Assembly: GCF_001514065.1 (NCBI RefSeq)
Contig: NZ_KQ948432.1
Location: 141,632 to 205,631, forward strand
Direction: 5' to 3'
Length of the DNA stretch: 64,000 nt
Source of the DNA: Streptomyces antibioticus
GTDB taxonomy: Bacteria; Actinomycetota; Actinomycetes; Streptomycetales; Streptomycetaceae
The number at the start of each line of letters is the position of its first letter. Position 1 is the stretch's first letter. The position numbers and the translations under genes are program-made. Below, in pieces: positions 14,890-24,012 of this stretch. The notes below the pieces were generated by a model, which saw only the letters and a program-made list of their open reading frames with translations, searched no databases and was not told the DNA's origin.

Positions 14890-15879
14890 TCAGTTGTGGC
14901 TGTGCAGGATCTCGTTCAGACCGCCCCACACCGCGTTGTTCGGGCGGGCCTCGACCGTGCCGGTGACCGAGTTGCGGCGGAAGAGGATGTTGGAGGCGCC
15001 GGAGAGCTCGCGGGCCTTGACGATCTGACCGTCGGGCATGGTGACCCGGGTGCCGGCGGTGACGTACAGCCCGGCCTCGACCACGCACTCGTCGCCGAGC
15101 GCGATACCGACGCCGGCCTCGGCGCCGACGAGGCAGCGCTCGCCGATGGAGATGATGACGCTGCCGCCGCCGGAGAGGGTGCCCATGGTGGAGGCGCCGC
15201 CACCGATGTCGGAACCGTCGCCGACGACGACACCGGCGGAGATACGGCCCTCGACCATGGACGTGCCGAGGGTGCCGGCGTTGAAGTTGACGAAGCCCTC
15301 GTGCATGACGGTGGTGCCCTCGGCGAGGTGCGCGCCGAGGCGGACGCGGTCGGCGTCGGCGATGCGGACGCCCTTGGGGGCGACGTAGTCCGTCATCCGC
15401 GGGAACTTGTCGATGGACGTCACCTGGAGGTGCAGGCCCTCGGCGCGGGCGTTGAGCCGCACCTTCTCGACGTCGTCGACGGCGACGGGGCCGAGGGAGG
15501 TCCAGGCGACGTTGGCGAGGAAGCCGAACATGCCCTCCAGGCTCTGGCCGTGCGGCTTGACGAGCCGGTGGCTGAGGAGGTGGAGGCGCAGGTAGACGTC
15601 GTGGGCGTCGATGGGCTTGGCGTCGAGCGACGAGATGACCGTACGAACCGCGACGACCTCGACGCCACGCCGCGCATCCGTCCCGATGGCCTGGGCGGCA
15701 CCCGCGCCGAGCGCCTCGACGGCCTGCTCGGCGGACAGCCGCGCGGTACCGGAGGGCCCGGCCTCTTCCGTCAGCTCGGGCGCGGGGAACCAGGTGTCGA
15801 GAACAGTGCCGTCAGCGGCGATGGTGGCAAGCCCGGCGGCCACGGCGCCGGTCGTACGAGGAACAGTCGTGTCGGTCAT
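14890..15879 (-). CDS. dapD: 2,3,4,5-tetrahydropyridine-2,6-dicarboxylate N-succinyltransferase
   Basis: A 329-residue acyltransferase for the succinylase branch of diaminopimelate/lysine synthesis. It uses succinyl-CoA to acylate tetrahydrodipicolinate in the cytoplasm. The C-terminal half (about 170-310) is a left-handed beta helix with hexapeptide repeats ([38 protein letters not shown]). The GGGA and [13 protein letters not shown] segments match the actinobacterial DapD type, which is longer than the enterobacterial one. It is monocistronic with its own terminator. Confidence 0.93.
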   Translation of the reverse strand: MTDTTVPRTTGAVAAGLATIAADGTVLDTWFPAPELTEEAGPSGTARLSAEQAVEALGAGAAQAIGTDARRGVEVVAVRTVISSLDAKPIDAHDVYLRLHLLSHRLVKPHGQSLEGMFGFLANVAWTSLGPVAVDDVEKVRLNARAEGLHLQVTSIDKFPRMTDYVAPKGVRIADADRVRLGAHLAEGTTVMHEGFVNFNAGTLGTSMVEGRISAGVVVGDGSDIGGGASTMGTLSGGGSVIISIGERCLVGAEAGVGIALGDECVVEAGLYVTAGTRVTMPDGQIVKARELSGASNILFRRNSVTGTVEARPNNAVWGGLNEILHSHN

Positions 15880-16217
15880 GAGGGCAACCTAACCGCCCAC
15901 GGGCTGCGGAGGCTAACCAGCGGGGGGCGCGTCTCAGGTGGCGGGCCACCCGGGGGTTCTCGTCGTCGGTCGGGGCCTGCAACGCCCTCAGGGCCGCACC
16001 CGCACCCGCAACGCCCCTGGGGACGGCTCACCTGAGTGCCCTACCAGGAGCGCCCCGTACGCCACGAGTACCGGCTCACCGAGCGCCAACTCCAGGACGA
16101 ACGCGGCGAGTTGCGCGACCCGGTCGCGGACGGCACCCCGTTCACCGTCCTGTGCGGCTTCCCGGCACCTACGTCCGCACCGACTCGTCATCGCGGGGAG
16201 CGTGGCGTCGGCGACGG
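15880..16217. other. Intergenic region between dapD and the TetR gene
   Basis: A 338-nt stretch without an intact gene. The left part should hold the dapD promoter. The only recognisable piece is a short HxlR-regulator relic on the plus strand at 16036-16092. Around 15980-16020 are C-rich short repeats (CGCACC). Nothing else is visible. Confidence 0.6.
16036..16092 (+). pseudogene. Relic of an HxlR-family regulator gene
   Basis: Reading from 16036, the frame gives PYQERPVRHEYRLTE, the hallmark segment at the end of the HxlR winged helix. A stop codon directly precedes it, there is no N-terminal domain, and after LTE the sequence no longer fits the family. It is therefore a fragment of a lost gene. 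It may once have paired with a neighbouring efflux or oxidoreductase gene. Confidence 0.6.
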
Positions 16218-16769
16218 TCAGGCGTCTGAGCGGGGCGGAATGATCCGCGCCAGCACCTCGCGCGCGTACTCCTCGTCGTACACCCCGTCCGTCAGCAGCA
16301 CCTGAAGACAGATCCCGTCCATCAGCGCGGCCAGCGCCCGCGCCGTGACCGGATCGGTGTGGCGGGCCACCAGGTCGACGAGCCCCTCGGTCCACTCGGC
16401 GGCGACCGGGCGCAGGGCGGGCCGGCGCAGGGCGGCGAGGTAGAGCTCGTACTCCAGCTCCACACCGGTCCGGTCCCCGGCGAGCCACTCCCCCATCCAG
16501 CCCGCGAGCTCCGCGGCCAGGTCGGCGTGCGGGTCCTCCAGGCCGCCGCGCGCCGCGATGACCTTGGCGAAGCCCTCGTTCGCCTGCCGCAGCGCCGCGA
16601 CCATCAGCTCGTCGAGGGTCGTGAAGTGGTACGTCGTCGAACCGAGCGGCACATCGGCCTCGGCGGCGACCGTGCGATGACTCAGCCCGGCCAGGCCCTT
16701 CTCGCCGACGACCCGGATCGCCGCGTCGATGATCCGCTGCCGGCGCTCGGGGTCGTAGCGCCGGCCCAT
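16218..16769 (-). CDS. TetR-family transcriptional regulator
   Basis: A 183-residue repressor. Residues ~8-55 are the TetR helix-turn-helix (RIIDAAIRVVGEKGLAGLS, HRTVAAEADVPLGSTTYHF). The remainder is an all-helical ligand domain of the TetR_C_6 type. Its ATG shares one base with the stop of the SMR efflux gene, so both are one operon. The palindromes over the operon promoter are its probable operators. The inducer would be a small cationic drug or dye, by analogy with QacR-like pairs. Confidence 0.88.
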   Translation of the reverse strand: MGRRYDPERRQRIIDAAIRVVGEKGLAGLSHRTVAAEADVPLGSTTYHFTTLDELMVAALRQANEGFAKVIAARGGLEDPHADLAAELAGWMGEWLAGDRTGVELEYELYLAALRRPALRPVAAEWTEGLVDLVARHTDPVTARALAALMDGICLQVLLTDGVYDEEYAREVLARIIPPRSDA

Positions 16770-17089
16770 CAGTGCGCACCGCCCAGGTTCAGCACGACCA
16801 CCCCGACGATGATCAGCACGATCCCGGCGGCCTTGGCGGCCGTCATCCCCTCCCCCAGGAACACCATCCCGATGGCGGCGATGGAGGCGGTGCCGACACC
16901 GGCCCAGATGGCGTACGCGGTGCCGACCGCGACCGTCCGCAGGGTCTGCGCGAGCAGCGCGAACGAGACCACGTACCCGAGCACGGTCAGCAGCGAGGGC
17001 AGCAGCCGGCTGAACCCCTCGCTGTACTTCATCGCGGTCGTCGCGCCCACCTCGGCCGCGATGGCCCCGATCAGCAACACATATCCCAT
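16769..17089 (-). CDS. Small multidrug resistance (SMR/EmrE-like) efflux protein
   Basis: A 106-residue protein with four membrane helices, the normal SMR length. The conserved Glu in helix 1 is present (Glu13 in GAIAAEVGATTAMKYSEGF). YAIWAGVGTASIAAIGMVFLGE matches helix 3, where SMR dimers contact. The family exchanges protons for lipophilic cations or guanidinium. ATG at 17089 lies 7 nt from a TACACT -10 box, so the message is probably leaderless. The TetR gene follows directly. Confidence 0.9.
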   Translation of the reverse strand: MGYVLLIGAIAAEVGATTAMKYSEGFSRLLPSLLTVLGYVVSFALLAQTLRTVAVGTAYAIWAGVGTASIAAIGMVFLGEGMTAAKAAGIVLIIVGVVVLNLGGAH

Positions 17090-17090
17090 G

Positions 17091-17125
17091 TGTACGAGTG
17101 TACAGATGATGCGTACGGCCGTACA
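17091..17125 (-). promoter_or_regulatory. Promoter with two operator palindromes for SMR-tetR
   Basis: On the minus strand -35 TGTACG (17125-17120) and -10 TACACT (17102-17097) are 17 nt apart. A 14-bp inverted repeat TGTAC-N4-GTACA (17091-17104) covers the -10. A 12-bp palindrome GTACGGCCGTAC (17113-17124) covers the -35. Both have the GTAC half-sites expected of one repressor, most likely the operon's own TetR protein. Confidence 0.62.
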
Positions 17126-17332
17126 CAACGACGTCGGGCAAAGTCCAGACCAAAGGATGCGGAAGGGGCTGCGAATGCGACGTGAAAGCTCCGTGGAGAA
17201 CGATATGGAAACCGCTCACTGAAAGGGCTGCTGCGAAGGAAGCCGTTCCACTACTGTGCCGTTTGCTTCACCGTTCACACACCCCCCATCACAGCCTCGG
17301 CCTTGCCATGGGCTCCGCCGGAGGAACCACGC

Positions 17333-18151
17333 ATGCCAGAAAACCAGTCCCGTCCTCCCCAGCCCTGGGAGAACGGGTGGGTCCCCGACACGTCCCGAGC
17401 CCCCGGGACCCGGCGCCTCTATCTCGCGGGCACGCTGGCGGTGGCCACGATCATCGCCTGCGTCACGGCAATAGCCTGGACGGACAGGGAACCTGAGACC
17501 CTGTCACAGCCGGCGCCCTCGGGCACCTGGACGCAGCCGGGCCTGCTCTCGTTCGGCACCCCGGCCCCGCCGGAGGTGACGCCACCGAAGGGAAAGAGCG
17601 GCCTCACCACCGACGAGGCCACGACCCCGGCCCCGCACCAACAGGGCTCCGCGTCCCCGTCCCCGGCGGCGCACCCCACAACCAAGTCGCCTTCCAAGCA
17701 CCCGAGTTCATCGGCCGACCCGAAGCCGACGACCACCTGGCGCTCCGTCAGGTCGGTCAACTACCCCGACCGGTACTGGCACATCAGCGGCGGCTACGTG
17801 AAGCTCGACCCCGTCGGCGGCTCGGAGTCCCGCGAGGACGCCACCTTCAAACTGGTCAAGGGCCTGGCCGACAGCTCCTGCTACTCCTTCGCCACCGCCG
17901 ACGGCCAGTACCTGCGCCACCGCAGCTTCGTCCTGGTGGCGAACCGCAACGACGGCTCGGCCATGTTCCGCCAGGACGCGACCTTCTGCCCCCGCCCGTC
18001 GTCCGTCCCCGGCGCGATCATGCTGGAGTCGGTCAACTACCCCGGCCGCTTCCTGCGCCACCAGAACTTCCAACTCAGACTGGACCCGTACCAGTACAAC
18101 GACCTGTACCGCCAGGACTCGGCGTTCCGCCTGGTGGCGGGGCTGGCCTGA
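17333..18151 (+). CDS. Membrane-anchored AbfB-domain (arabinose-binding-like) protein
   Basis: A 272-residue type II membrane protein. It has a short cytoplasmic head, one membrane helix (~28-48, LYLAGTLAVATIIACVTAIAW) and a Pro/Ser/Thr-rich linker to ~135. The C-terminal AbfB beta-trefoil-like domain has the repeats VRSVNYPDRYWHISGG, FATADGQYLRHRSF and LESVNYPGRFLRHQNF. AbfB domains bind arabinofuranose side chains and are usually joined to glycosidases; no catalytic domain is present here. ATG at 17333 is preceded by GGAGG. It may tether sugar polymers at the cell wall. Confidence 0.83.
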   Translation: MPENQSRPPQPWENGWVPDTSRAPGTRRLYLAGTLAVATIIACVTAIAWTDREPETLSQPAPSGTWTQPGLLSFGTPAPPEVTPPKGKSGLTTDEATTPAPHQQGSASPSPAAHPTTKSPSKHPSSSADPKPTTTWRSVRSVNYPDRYWHISGGYVKLDPVGGSESREDATFKLVKGLADSSCYSFATADGQYLRHRSFVLVANRNDGSAMFRQDATFCPRPSSVPGAIMLESVNYPGRFLRHQNFQLRLDPYQYNDLYRQDSAFRLVAGLA

Positions 18152-18159
18152 GCATGCGA

Positions 18160-18190
18160 AAGGGGCCGCGGCACATGGCCACGGCCCCTT
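18160..18190. terminator. Bidirectional terminator between the AbfB gene and the suf operon
   Basis: AAGGGGCCG (18160-18168) pairs with CGGCCCCTT (18182-18190), with further inner pairing, between two convergent stops (18151 and 18204). It probably ends both the AbfB-domain gene and the suf operon. Confidence 0.7.
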
Positions 18191-18203
18191 CCCACACGCT
18201 CTG

Positions 18204-18536
18204 TCAGACGTTGAACCCGAGCGCCCGAAGCTGCTCGCGTCCGTCGTCCGTGATCTTGTCCGGGCCCCACGGCGGCATCCAGACCCAGTTGATGCGGAGT
18301 TCGTTGACGAGGCCGTCCGTGGCGGACTTGGCCTGGTCCTCGATGACGTCCGTCAGCGGGCAGGCCGCCGAGGTCAGGGTCATGTCGATCGTCGCGATGT
18401 TGGCGTCGTCGATGTGGATGCCGTAGATCAGCCCCAGGTTGACGACGTCGATGCCCAGTTCGGGGTCGACGACGTCGTACAGCGCCTCGCGGACCTCTTC
18501 CTCCGAGGCCGGCTTCATCTCAAGCGTCTCGCTCAT
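18204..18536 (-). CDS. MIP18/DUF59-family metal-sulfur cluster assembly factor
   Basis: A 110-residue DUF59 protein. Residues ~13-100 carry the family pattern ALYDVVDPELGIDVVNLGLIYG with the conserved DPE, and TLTSAACPLTDVIEDQ with the single Cys. DUF59 proteins (SufT, PaaD, the MIP18 core) help target or mature Fe-S clusters. It is the last gene of the suf operon and overlaps sufU by 4 nt, which supports a maturation role. Confidence 0.9.
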   Translation of the reverse strand: MSETLEMKPASEEEVREALYDVVDPELGIDVVNLGLIYGIHIDDANIATIDMTLTSAACPLTDVIEDQAKSATDGLVNELRINWVWMPPWGPDKITDDGREQLRALGFNV

Positions 18537-19000
18537 GCCGTCTTCCTTTCGGCGTCGGCTCCGCCCAGGGCCTGGGCCGTCGCGTCCTTCCACGCCATCC
18601 AGCTGAGGAGGGCGCACTTCACCCGGGCCGGGTACTTGGAGACACCGGCGAACGCGACCGCGTCCTCCAGCACCTCCTCCATCGCGTCGTCGGGCTCGAT
18701 CCTGCCCTTGGACTGCATCAGCTCCAGGAAGGTCTCCTGGATCTGCTGCGCGTCGGACAGGTCCTTGCCGACCAGCAGCTCGTTCAGCACCGAGGCCGAG
18801 GCCTGGCTGATGGAGCAGCCCTGGCCCTCGTACGACACGTCCTCGACCGTGGTGCCGTCGTACTTCACGCGCAGAGTGATCTCGTCGCCGCACGTCGGGT
18901 TCACGTGGTGCACCTCGGCGTCGCCGTCCCGGAGACCACGCCCGTGCGGGTGCTTGTAGTGGTCCAGGATGACTTCCTGGTACATCGAATCCAGCTTCAC
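18533..19000 (-). CDS. sufU: SufU zinc-dependent sulfurtransferase
   Basis: A 155-residue SufU/IscU-like protein. Its three cysteines lie in NPTCGDEITL (~40), GQGCSISQASAS (~65) and VKCALLSW (~127), and Asp42 follows the first one, the zinc-ligand set. In Gram-positive organisms SufU accepts the persulfide from SufS by zinc-ligand exchange rather than being a true scaffold. It lies directly downstream of sufS with a 9-nt gap, as expected for partners. Confidence 0.93.
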   Translation of the reverse strand: MKLDSMYQEVILDHYKHPHGRGLRDGDAEVHHVNPTCGDEITLRVKYDGTTVEDVSYEGQGCSISQASASVLNELLVGKDLSDAQQIQETFLELMQSKGRIEPDDAMEEVLEDAVAFAGVSKYPARVKCALLSWMAWKDATAQALGGADAERKTA

Positions 19001-19009
19001 GACAGCCTC

Positions 19010-20266
19010 TCAGCCGAAGAAGTTCCGTACGTGCTCCAGCCCCTCGACGAGTGCGTCGATCTCGGCAGGCGTGGAGTACAGATAGAACGACGCTCGCGTG
19101 GTGGCAGGAATTCCGTACCGGAGGCAGACCGGGCGAGCGCAGTGGTGTCCCACGCGGACCGCGATGCCCTGCTCGTCCAGCACCTGACCCACGTCGTGCG
19201 GGTGGATGTCACCGAGGGTGAAGGAGATCGCCGCGCCCCGGTCCTCGGCCGTGGTCGGGCCGATGATCCGCAGGTCCGGGACCTCGTTGAGTTTCCGTAC
19301 CGCGTACTCGGTCAGCGCGTGCTCATGGGCGAGGATCTTGTCCATGCCGATCGAGTTCAGGTAGTCGATCGCCGCGCCGAGACCGACCGCCTGGGCGATC
19401 GGGGGCGTGCCCGCCTCGAACTTGTGGGGGGCGGGAGCGTACGTCGACGAGTGCATCGACACCGTCTCGATCATCTCGCCGCCGCCCAGGAACGGAGGCA
19501 GGTCCTCCAGGAGCTCCTGGCGGCCCCAGAGCACGCCGATGCCCGTCGGACCGCACATCTTGTGGCCGGTGAAGGCCACGAAGTCGGCCTGGAGGGCCTG
19601 CACGTCCAGCGGCATGTGCGGCGCGGCCTGCGAGGCGTCGATGCAGACCAGGGCGCCGACCTCCTGCGCCCGGCGCACTATCGCCTCGACCGGGTTGACC
19701 GTGCCCAGGATGTTCGACACCAGCACGAAGGAGACGATCTTCGTCTTCTCCGTGATGATCTCGTCGATGTTGGACAGGTCGAGGCGGCCGTCGTCGGTCA
19801 GGCCGAACCACTTCAGCTTCGCGCCCGTGCGCTGCGCGAGCAGCTGCCACGGCACGATGTTGGAGTGGTGCTCCATCTCCGTGATGACGATCTCGGTCTC
19901 GGCGTCCACGCGGTAGGGCTCATCGGCCCAGCCCAGCATGTTCGCCACGAGGTTGAGCGACTCGGAGGCGTTCTTGGTGAAGATCACCTCGTCACGCGAG
20001 GGCGCGTTGATGAACGCGGCGACCTTGTCGCGCGCGCCCTCGTACAGCGCCGTGGCCTCCTCGGCGAGCACATGCACACCGCGGTGGACGTTGGCGTTGT
20101 AGCGCTCGTAGTACTCGCTCAGGGCGTCCAGTACCTGGCGCGGCTTCTGCGACGTCGCCGCGTTGTCCAGGTACACGAGCTTCTGCCCGTCGTGGACCTG
20201 ACGGTCCAGGATGGGGAAGTCCTTGCGGATCGCCTCGACGTCGAGGAGGCCCGGCAGCTGTGTCAC
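19010..20266 (-). CDS. sufS: SufS group II cysteine desulfurase
   Basis: A 418-residue PLP enzyme that takes sulfur from cysteine, leaving alanine, for Fe-S cluster building. The PLP lysine is in FTGHKMCGPTGIGVLWG. The persulfide Cys is in VGHHCARPVCLRYG in the short group II loop. VYLDNAATSQKP near the N-terminus and EHHSNIVPWQ match the family. The start overlaps sufC by 4 nt. Confidence 0.95.
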   Translation of the reverse strand: MTQLPGLLDVEAIRKDFPILDRQVHDGQKLVYLDNAATSQKPRQVLDALSEYYERYNANVHRGVHVLAEEATALYEGARDKVAAFINAPSRDEVIFTKNASESLNLVANMLGWADEPYRVDAETEIVITEMEHHSNIVPWQLLAQRTGAKLKWFGLTDDGRLDLSNIDEIITEKTKIVSFVLVSNILGTVNPVEAIVRRAQEVGALVCIDASQAAPHMPLDVQALQADFVAFTGHKMCGPTGIGVLWGRQELLEDLPPFLGGGEMIETVSMHSSTYAPAPHKFEAGTPPIAQAVGLGAAIDYLNSIGMDKILAHEHALTEYAVRKLNEVPDLRIIGPTTAEDRGAAISFTLGDIHPHDVGQVLDEQGIAVRVGHHCARPVCLRYGIPATTRASFYLYSTPAEIDALVEGLEHVRNFFG

Positions 20267-21027
20267 GCGGATGCGCCACCCTTCGTGTAAGCCTCGTAGC
20301 CCTCGGCCTCCAGCTTGTCGGCGAGCTCGGGGCCACCCGACTCGACGATCTTGCCGGCCGCGAACACATGGACGTGGTCGGGCTTGATGTAGCGCAGGAT
20401 GCGCGTGTAGTGCGTGATCAGCAGGGTGCCGACCTCGCCGGTCTCGCGGACGCGGTTGACGCCCTCGGAGACGATGCGGAGCGCGTCGACGTCCAGACCG
20501 GAGTCCGTCTCGTCGAGGATCGCGACCTTCGGCTTGAGCAGTTCGAGCTGGAGGATCTCGTGGCGCTTCTTCTCACCGCCGGAGAAGCCCTCGTTGACGT
20601 TGCGCTCGGCGAAGGACGGGTCCATGTTGAGGCGCTCCATGGCCCCCTTGACCTCCTTCACCCAGGTGCGCAGCTTGGGGGCCTCGCCGCGGATGGCGGT
20701 GGCGGAGGTGCGCAGGAAGTTGGAGACGGAGACACCGGGGACCTCGACCGGGTACTGCATCGCCAGGAACAGGCCCGCGCGGGCGCGCTCGTCGACGGAC
20801 ATCTCCAGGACGTCCTCGCCGTCCAGCGTCACGGTGCCACCGGTGATCGTGTACTTCGGGTGACCCGCGAGGGAGTAGGCGAGGGTCGACTTGCCGGAGC
20901 CGTTGGGGCCCATGATGGCGTGCGTCTCGCCCTGCTTCACGGTCAGGTCGACGCCCTTGAGGATCTCCTTCGTGGCGTTGTCGGCCTCGACGGTGACGTG
21001 CAGGTCTCGGATTTCAAGCGTTGCCAT
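20263..21027 (-). CDS. sufC: SufC Fe-S assembly ATPase
   Basis: A 254-residue ABC-type ATPase of the SufBCD scaffold. Walker A is GPNGSGKSTLAYSLAG, the signature is FSGGEKKRHEILQL and Walker B is VAILDETDSGLDVDAL, with a switch His in LLITHYTRIL. It has no membrane partner and works in the cytoplasm with SufB and SufD. The Rieske-ferredoxin gene lies 7 nt upstream. Confidence 0.96.
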   Translation of the reverse strand: MATLEIRDLHVTVEADNATKEILKGVDLTVKQGETHAIMGPNGSGKSTLAYSLAGHPKYTITGGTVTLDGEDVLEMSVDERARAGLFLAMQYPVEVPGVSVSNFLRTSATAIRGEAPKLRTWVKEVKGAMERLNMDPSFAERNVNEGFSGGEKKRHEILQLELLKPKVAILDETDSGLDVDALRIVSEGVNRVRETGEVGTLLITHYTRILRYIKPDHVHVFAAGKIVESGGPELADKLEAEGYEAYTKGGASA

Positions 21028-21034
21028 GGGTGCC

Positions 21035-21352
21035 TCAGGACTCCTGGGTGAGGGAGACGAGCACGTCGTCCCCTTCGATCTTTACGGGGTATACGGGGAC
21101 GGGGCGCGTCGCGGGAAGGCCGGACGGCTTGCCGGTGCGGAGGTCGAAGCTGGAGCCGTGCAGCCAGCACTCGATCTGGCAGTCCTCCACCTCGCCCTCG
21201 GAGAGCGAGACGTTCGCGTGGGAGCAGATGTCGTGGATCGCGAACACCTCGCCCTCGGTGCGGACGACCGAGACCGGCGTGCCGTCGAGTTCCACCCGCT
21301 TCGGGGTGTCCTCCTCCAGCTCGCTCAGCCCACAGGCGCGTACGTAGGCCAT
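21035..21352 (-). CDS. Rieske [2Fe-2S] ferredoxin in the suf operon
   Basis: A 105-residue single-domain Rieske protein. Both ligand boxes are intact: ICSHANVSLSEGE (Cys-x-His) and CQIECWLHGSSFDL (Cys-x2-His). Automatic annotation often calls such proteins dioxygenase ferredoxin subunits, but no oxygenase is near. It sits between sufD and sufC and shares one base with sufD. An electron-supplying role in Fe-S assembly is the simplest inference. Confidence 0.92.
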   Translation of the reverse strand: MAYVRACGLSELEEDTPKRVELDGTPVSVVRTEGEVFAIHDICSHANVSLSEGEVEDCQIECWLHGSSFDLRTGKPSGLPATRPVPVYPVKIEGDDVLVSLTQES

Positions 21353-22533
21353 CAGACCGTGGCCTCCAGCTCGGCCTCGATCTTCTCGAGCAGGCGCGCC
21401 TCGATGTCCTCGACGCCGATCTGCTGGACCAGCTCGGCGAAGAAGCCGCGGACCACCAGGCGACGGGCCTCGTCGGCGGGGATGCCGCGGGCCATCAGGT
21501 AGAAGAGCTGCTCGTCGTCGAAGCGGCCGGTCGCGGAGGCGTGCCCGGCGCCGACGATCTCGCCGGTCTCGATCTCCAGGTTCGGCACGGAGTCGACCCG
21601 GGCGCCGTCCGTGAGGACGAGGTTCCGGTTCATCTCGTAGGTGTCCGTGCCCTCGGCCTTGGCCTCGATCAGCACGTCACCGATCCACACGGCGTGCGCG
21701 TCGTCGCCCTGGAGCGCGCCCTTGTAGACGACGTTGGACTTGCAGTGCGGGGTGTTGTGGTCGACCAGGAGGCGGTGCTCCTGGTGCTGACCGGCGTCGG
21801 TGAAGTACAGGCCGAACAGCTCGGCCTCGCCACCGGTGCCGGCGTAGGTCACGCGCGGGTGCAGTCGTACGAGGTCGCCGCCGAAGGTGACGACCACGGA
21901 CTTGAAGGAGGCGTCCCGGCCGACGAGCGCGTTGTGCTGCGCCACGTGCACGGCCTTGTCGTCCCAGTCCTGGACGGAGACGACGGTCAGCTTGGCGCCG
22001 TCCCCGAGCACGTAGTCGACGTTGACGGCGAGGACGGCGTCACCGGTGTGGTCGATGACGACGACGGCCTCGGCGAAGGCGCCCAGCTCGATGACCTGGT
22101 GAGCGAAGGCGGTGCCGCCCTCGCCGTGCACGGCGATCCGGATGGGCTCGGTGAGGACCGTCTCCTTGGGGACGGTGATCACACCGGCCTTCTCGAACGC
22201 CGAGTAGGCCTGGGCGGCGATGCGGTCCACCGGGGTGCCGGCCTTGCCGAGGCGCGCGTCGTCGCGGCCGACGGCCTCGACGGTGACGCCCTCGGGGGCC
22301 TGCACGTCCACCTTCACGCCGTCGCCGGTGGCGACGGCGGTGCCGTCGTGCAGCCCGCGCAGGCGCTCCAGCGGGGTGAACCGCCACTCCTCCTCGCGGC
22401 CGTGCGGGACCGGGAAGTCCGCCACGTCGAAGGACGGGGGCGCGCTCATGCGCGTGGCGACGGTCGACTCGGCGGCCACCGCGATCGAGCCGGCGGTGGT
22501 GGACCCCACCGGGATGTTCTGAGCCTCAGCCAT
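21352..22533 (-). CDS. sufD: SufD scaffold protein
   Basis: A 393-residue right-handed beta-helix protein of the SufBCD complex. The C-terminal core (about 150-370) shows LFGLYFTDAGQHQEHRLLVD, HCKSNVVYKGALQG and VGAGHASATGRFDDEQLFYL, the last two being SufB/SufD hallmarks, and RGFFAELVQQI at the end. SufD pairs with SufB and anchors one SufC. It is 54 nt downstream of sufB. Confidence 0.94.
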   Translation of the reverse strand: MAEAQNIPVGSTTAGSIAVAAESTVATRMSAPPSFDVADFPVPHGREEEWRFTPLERLRGLHDGTAVATGDGVKVDVQAPEGVTVEAVGRDDARLGKAGTPVDRIAAQAYSAFEKAGVITVPKETVLTEPIRIAVHGEGGTAFAHQVIELGAFAEAVVVIDHTGDAVLAVNVDYVLGDGAKLTVVSVQDWDDKAVHVAQHNALVGRDASFKSVVVTFGGDLVRLHPRVTYAGTGGEAELFGLYFTDAGQHQEHRLLVDHNTPHCKSNVVYKGALQGDDAHAVWIGDVLIEAKAEGTDTYEMNRNLVLTDGARVDSVPNLEIETGEIVGAGHASATGRFDDEQLFYLMARGIPADEARRLVVRGFFAELVQQIGVEDIEARLLEKIEAELEATV

Positions 22534-22587
22534 GGCTGTCGGTCTGCTCTCTTCCTACGTAAGTGACTTGACGGAGACGGGTCGCTG

Positions 22588-24012
22588 CTAGCCGACCGCG
22601 CCTTCCATCTGGAGCTCGATCAGCCGGTTGAGTTCCAGCGCGTACTCCATCGGCAGCTCCTTCGCGATGGGCTCGACGAAGCCGCGCACGATCATGGCCA
22701 TCGCCTCGAACTCGGAGAGACCGCGGCTCATCAGGTAGAAGAGCTGGTCCTCGGAGACCTTGGAGACGGTCGCCTCGTGGCCCATGGACACGTCGTCCTC
22801 GCGGACGTCCACGTAGGGGTACGTGTCGGAGCGGGAGATGGTGTCGACGAGCAGCGCGTCGCACAGCACGTTGGACTTGGAGCCGTGGGCGCCCTCACCG
22901 ATCTCGACGAGACCGCGGTAGGACGTACGACCGCCACCGCGCGCCACCGACTTGGAGACGATGTTGGAGGACGTGTTCGGCGCCATGTGGACCATCTTGG
23001 AGCCGGCGTCCTGGTGCTGGCCCTCGCCCGCGAAGGCGATGGACAGGGTCTCGCCCTTGGCGTGCTCGCCCATCAGGTAGACGGCCGGGTACTTCATCGT
23101 CACCTTGGAGCCGATGTTGCCGTCGATCCACTCCATGGTCGCGCCCTCGTACGCCACGGCGCGCTTGGTGACCAGGTTGTAGACGTTGTTCGACCAGTTC
23201 TGGATGGTCGTGTAGCGGCAGCGGGCGTTCTTCTTGACGATGATCTCGACGACCGCGGAGTGCAGCGAGTCCGACTTGTAGATCGGGGCCGTACAACCCT
23301 CGACGTAGTGCACGTAGGCACCCTCGTCGACGATGATCAGGGTCCGCTCGAACTGGCCCATGTTCTCCGTGTTGATACGGAAGTAGGCCTGGAGCGGGAT
23401 CTCCACGTGCACGCCCTTCGGCACGTAGATGAAGGAGCCGCCGGACCACACCGCAGTGTTCAGCGACGCGAACTTGTTGTCGCCGACCGGGATGACGGTG
23501 CCGAAGTACTCCTTGAAGAGCTCCGGGTGCTCCTTGAGGGCGGTGTCGGTGTCGAGGAAGATGACGCCCTGCTCCTCCAGGTCCTCGCGGATCTGGTGGT
23601 AGACGACCTCGGACTCGTACTGGGCCGCGACACCGGCGACGAGGCGCTGCTTCTCCGCCTCGGGGATGCCGAGCTTGTCGTACGTGTTCTTGATGTCCTC
23701 GGGCAGGTCCTCCCAGGACTCCGCCTGCTTCTCCGTGGAGCGCACGAAGTACTTGATGTTGTCGAAGTCGATGCCCGACAGGTCCGAGCCCCAGTTCGGC
23801 ATGGGCTTCTTGTCGAACAGGCGCAGGCCCTTGAGACGGAGCTTGGTCATCCACTCCGGCTCGGACTTCTTCGCGGAGATGTCGCGGACGACGTCCTCGT
23901 TGATGCCGCGCTTTGCAGAGGCGCCGGCCGCGTCGGAGTCCGCCCAGCCGTATTCGTACTTACCCAGGCCCTCGAGCTCGGGGTGGGCAGTCTCCTCGAT
24001 GGGGAGAGTCAT
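22588..24012 (-). CDS. sufB: SufB Fe-S scaffold subunit
   Basis: The 474-residue central scaffold on which SUF clusters are built. Features are [28 protein letters not shown] (conserved Cys), [34 protein letters not shown] and [22 protein letters not shown]. The length is standard and no intein is present, unlike many mycobacterial SufB genes. The start overlaps the sufR stop by 4 nt. Confidence 0.96.
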   Translation of the reverse strand: MTLPIEETAHPELEGLGKYEYGWADSDAAGASAKRGINEDVVRDISAKKSEPEWMTKLRLKGLRLFDKKPMPNWGSDLSGIDFDNIKYFVRSTEKQAESWEDLPEDIKNTYDKLGIPEAEKQRLVAGVAAQYESEVVYHQIREDLEEQGVIFLDTDTALKEHPELFKEYFGTVIPVGDNKFASLNTAVWSGGSFIYVPKGVHVEIPLQAYFRINTENMGQFERTLIIVDEGAYVHYVEGCTAPIYKSDSLHSAVVEIIVKKNARCRYTTIQNWSNNVYNLVTKRAVAYEGATMEWIDGNIGSKVTMKYPAVYLMGEHAKGETLSIAFAGEGQHQDAGSKMVHMAPNTSSNIVSKSVARGGGRTSYRGLVEIGEGAHGSKSNVLCDALLVDTISRSDTYPYVDVREDDVSMGHEATVSKVSEDQLFYLMSRGLSEFEAMAMIVRGFVEPIAKELPMEYALELNRLIELQMEGAVG

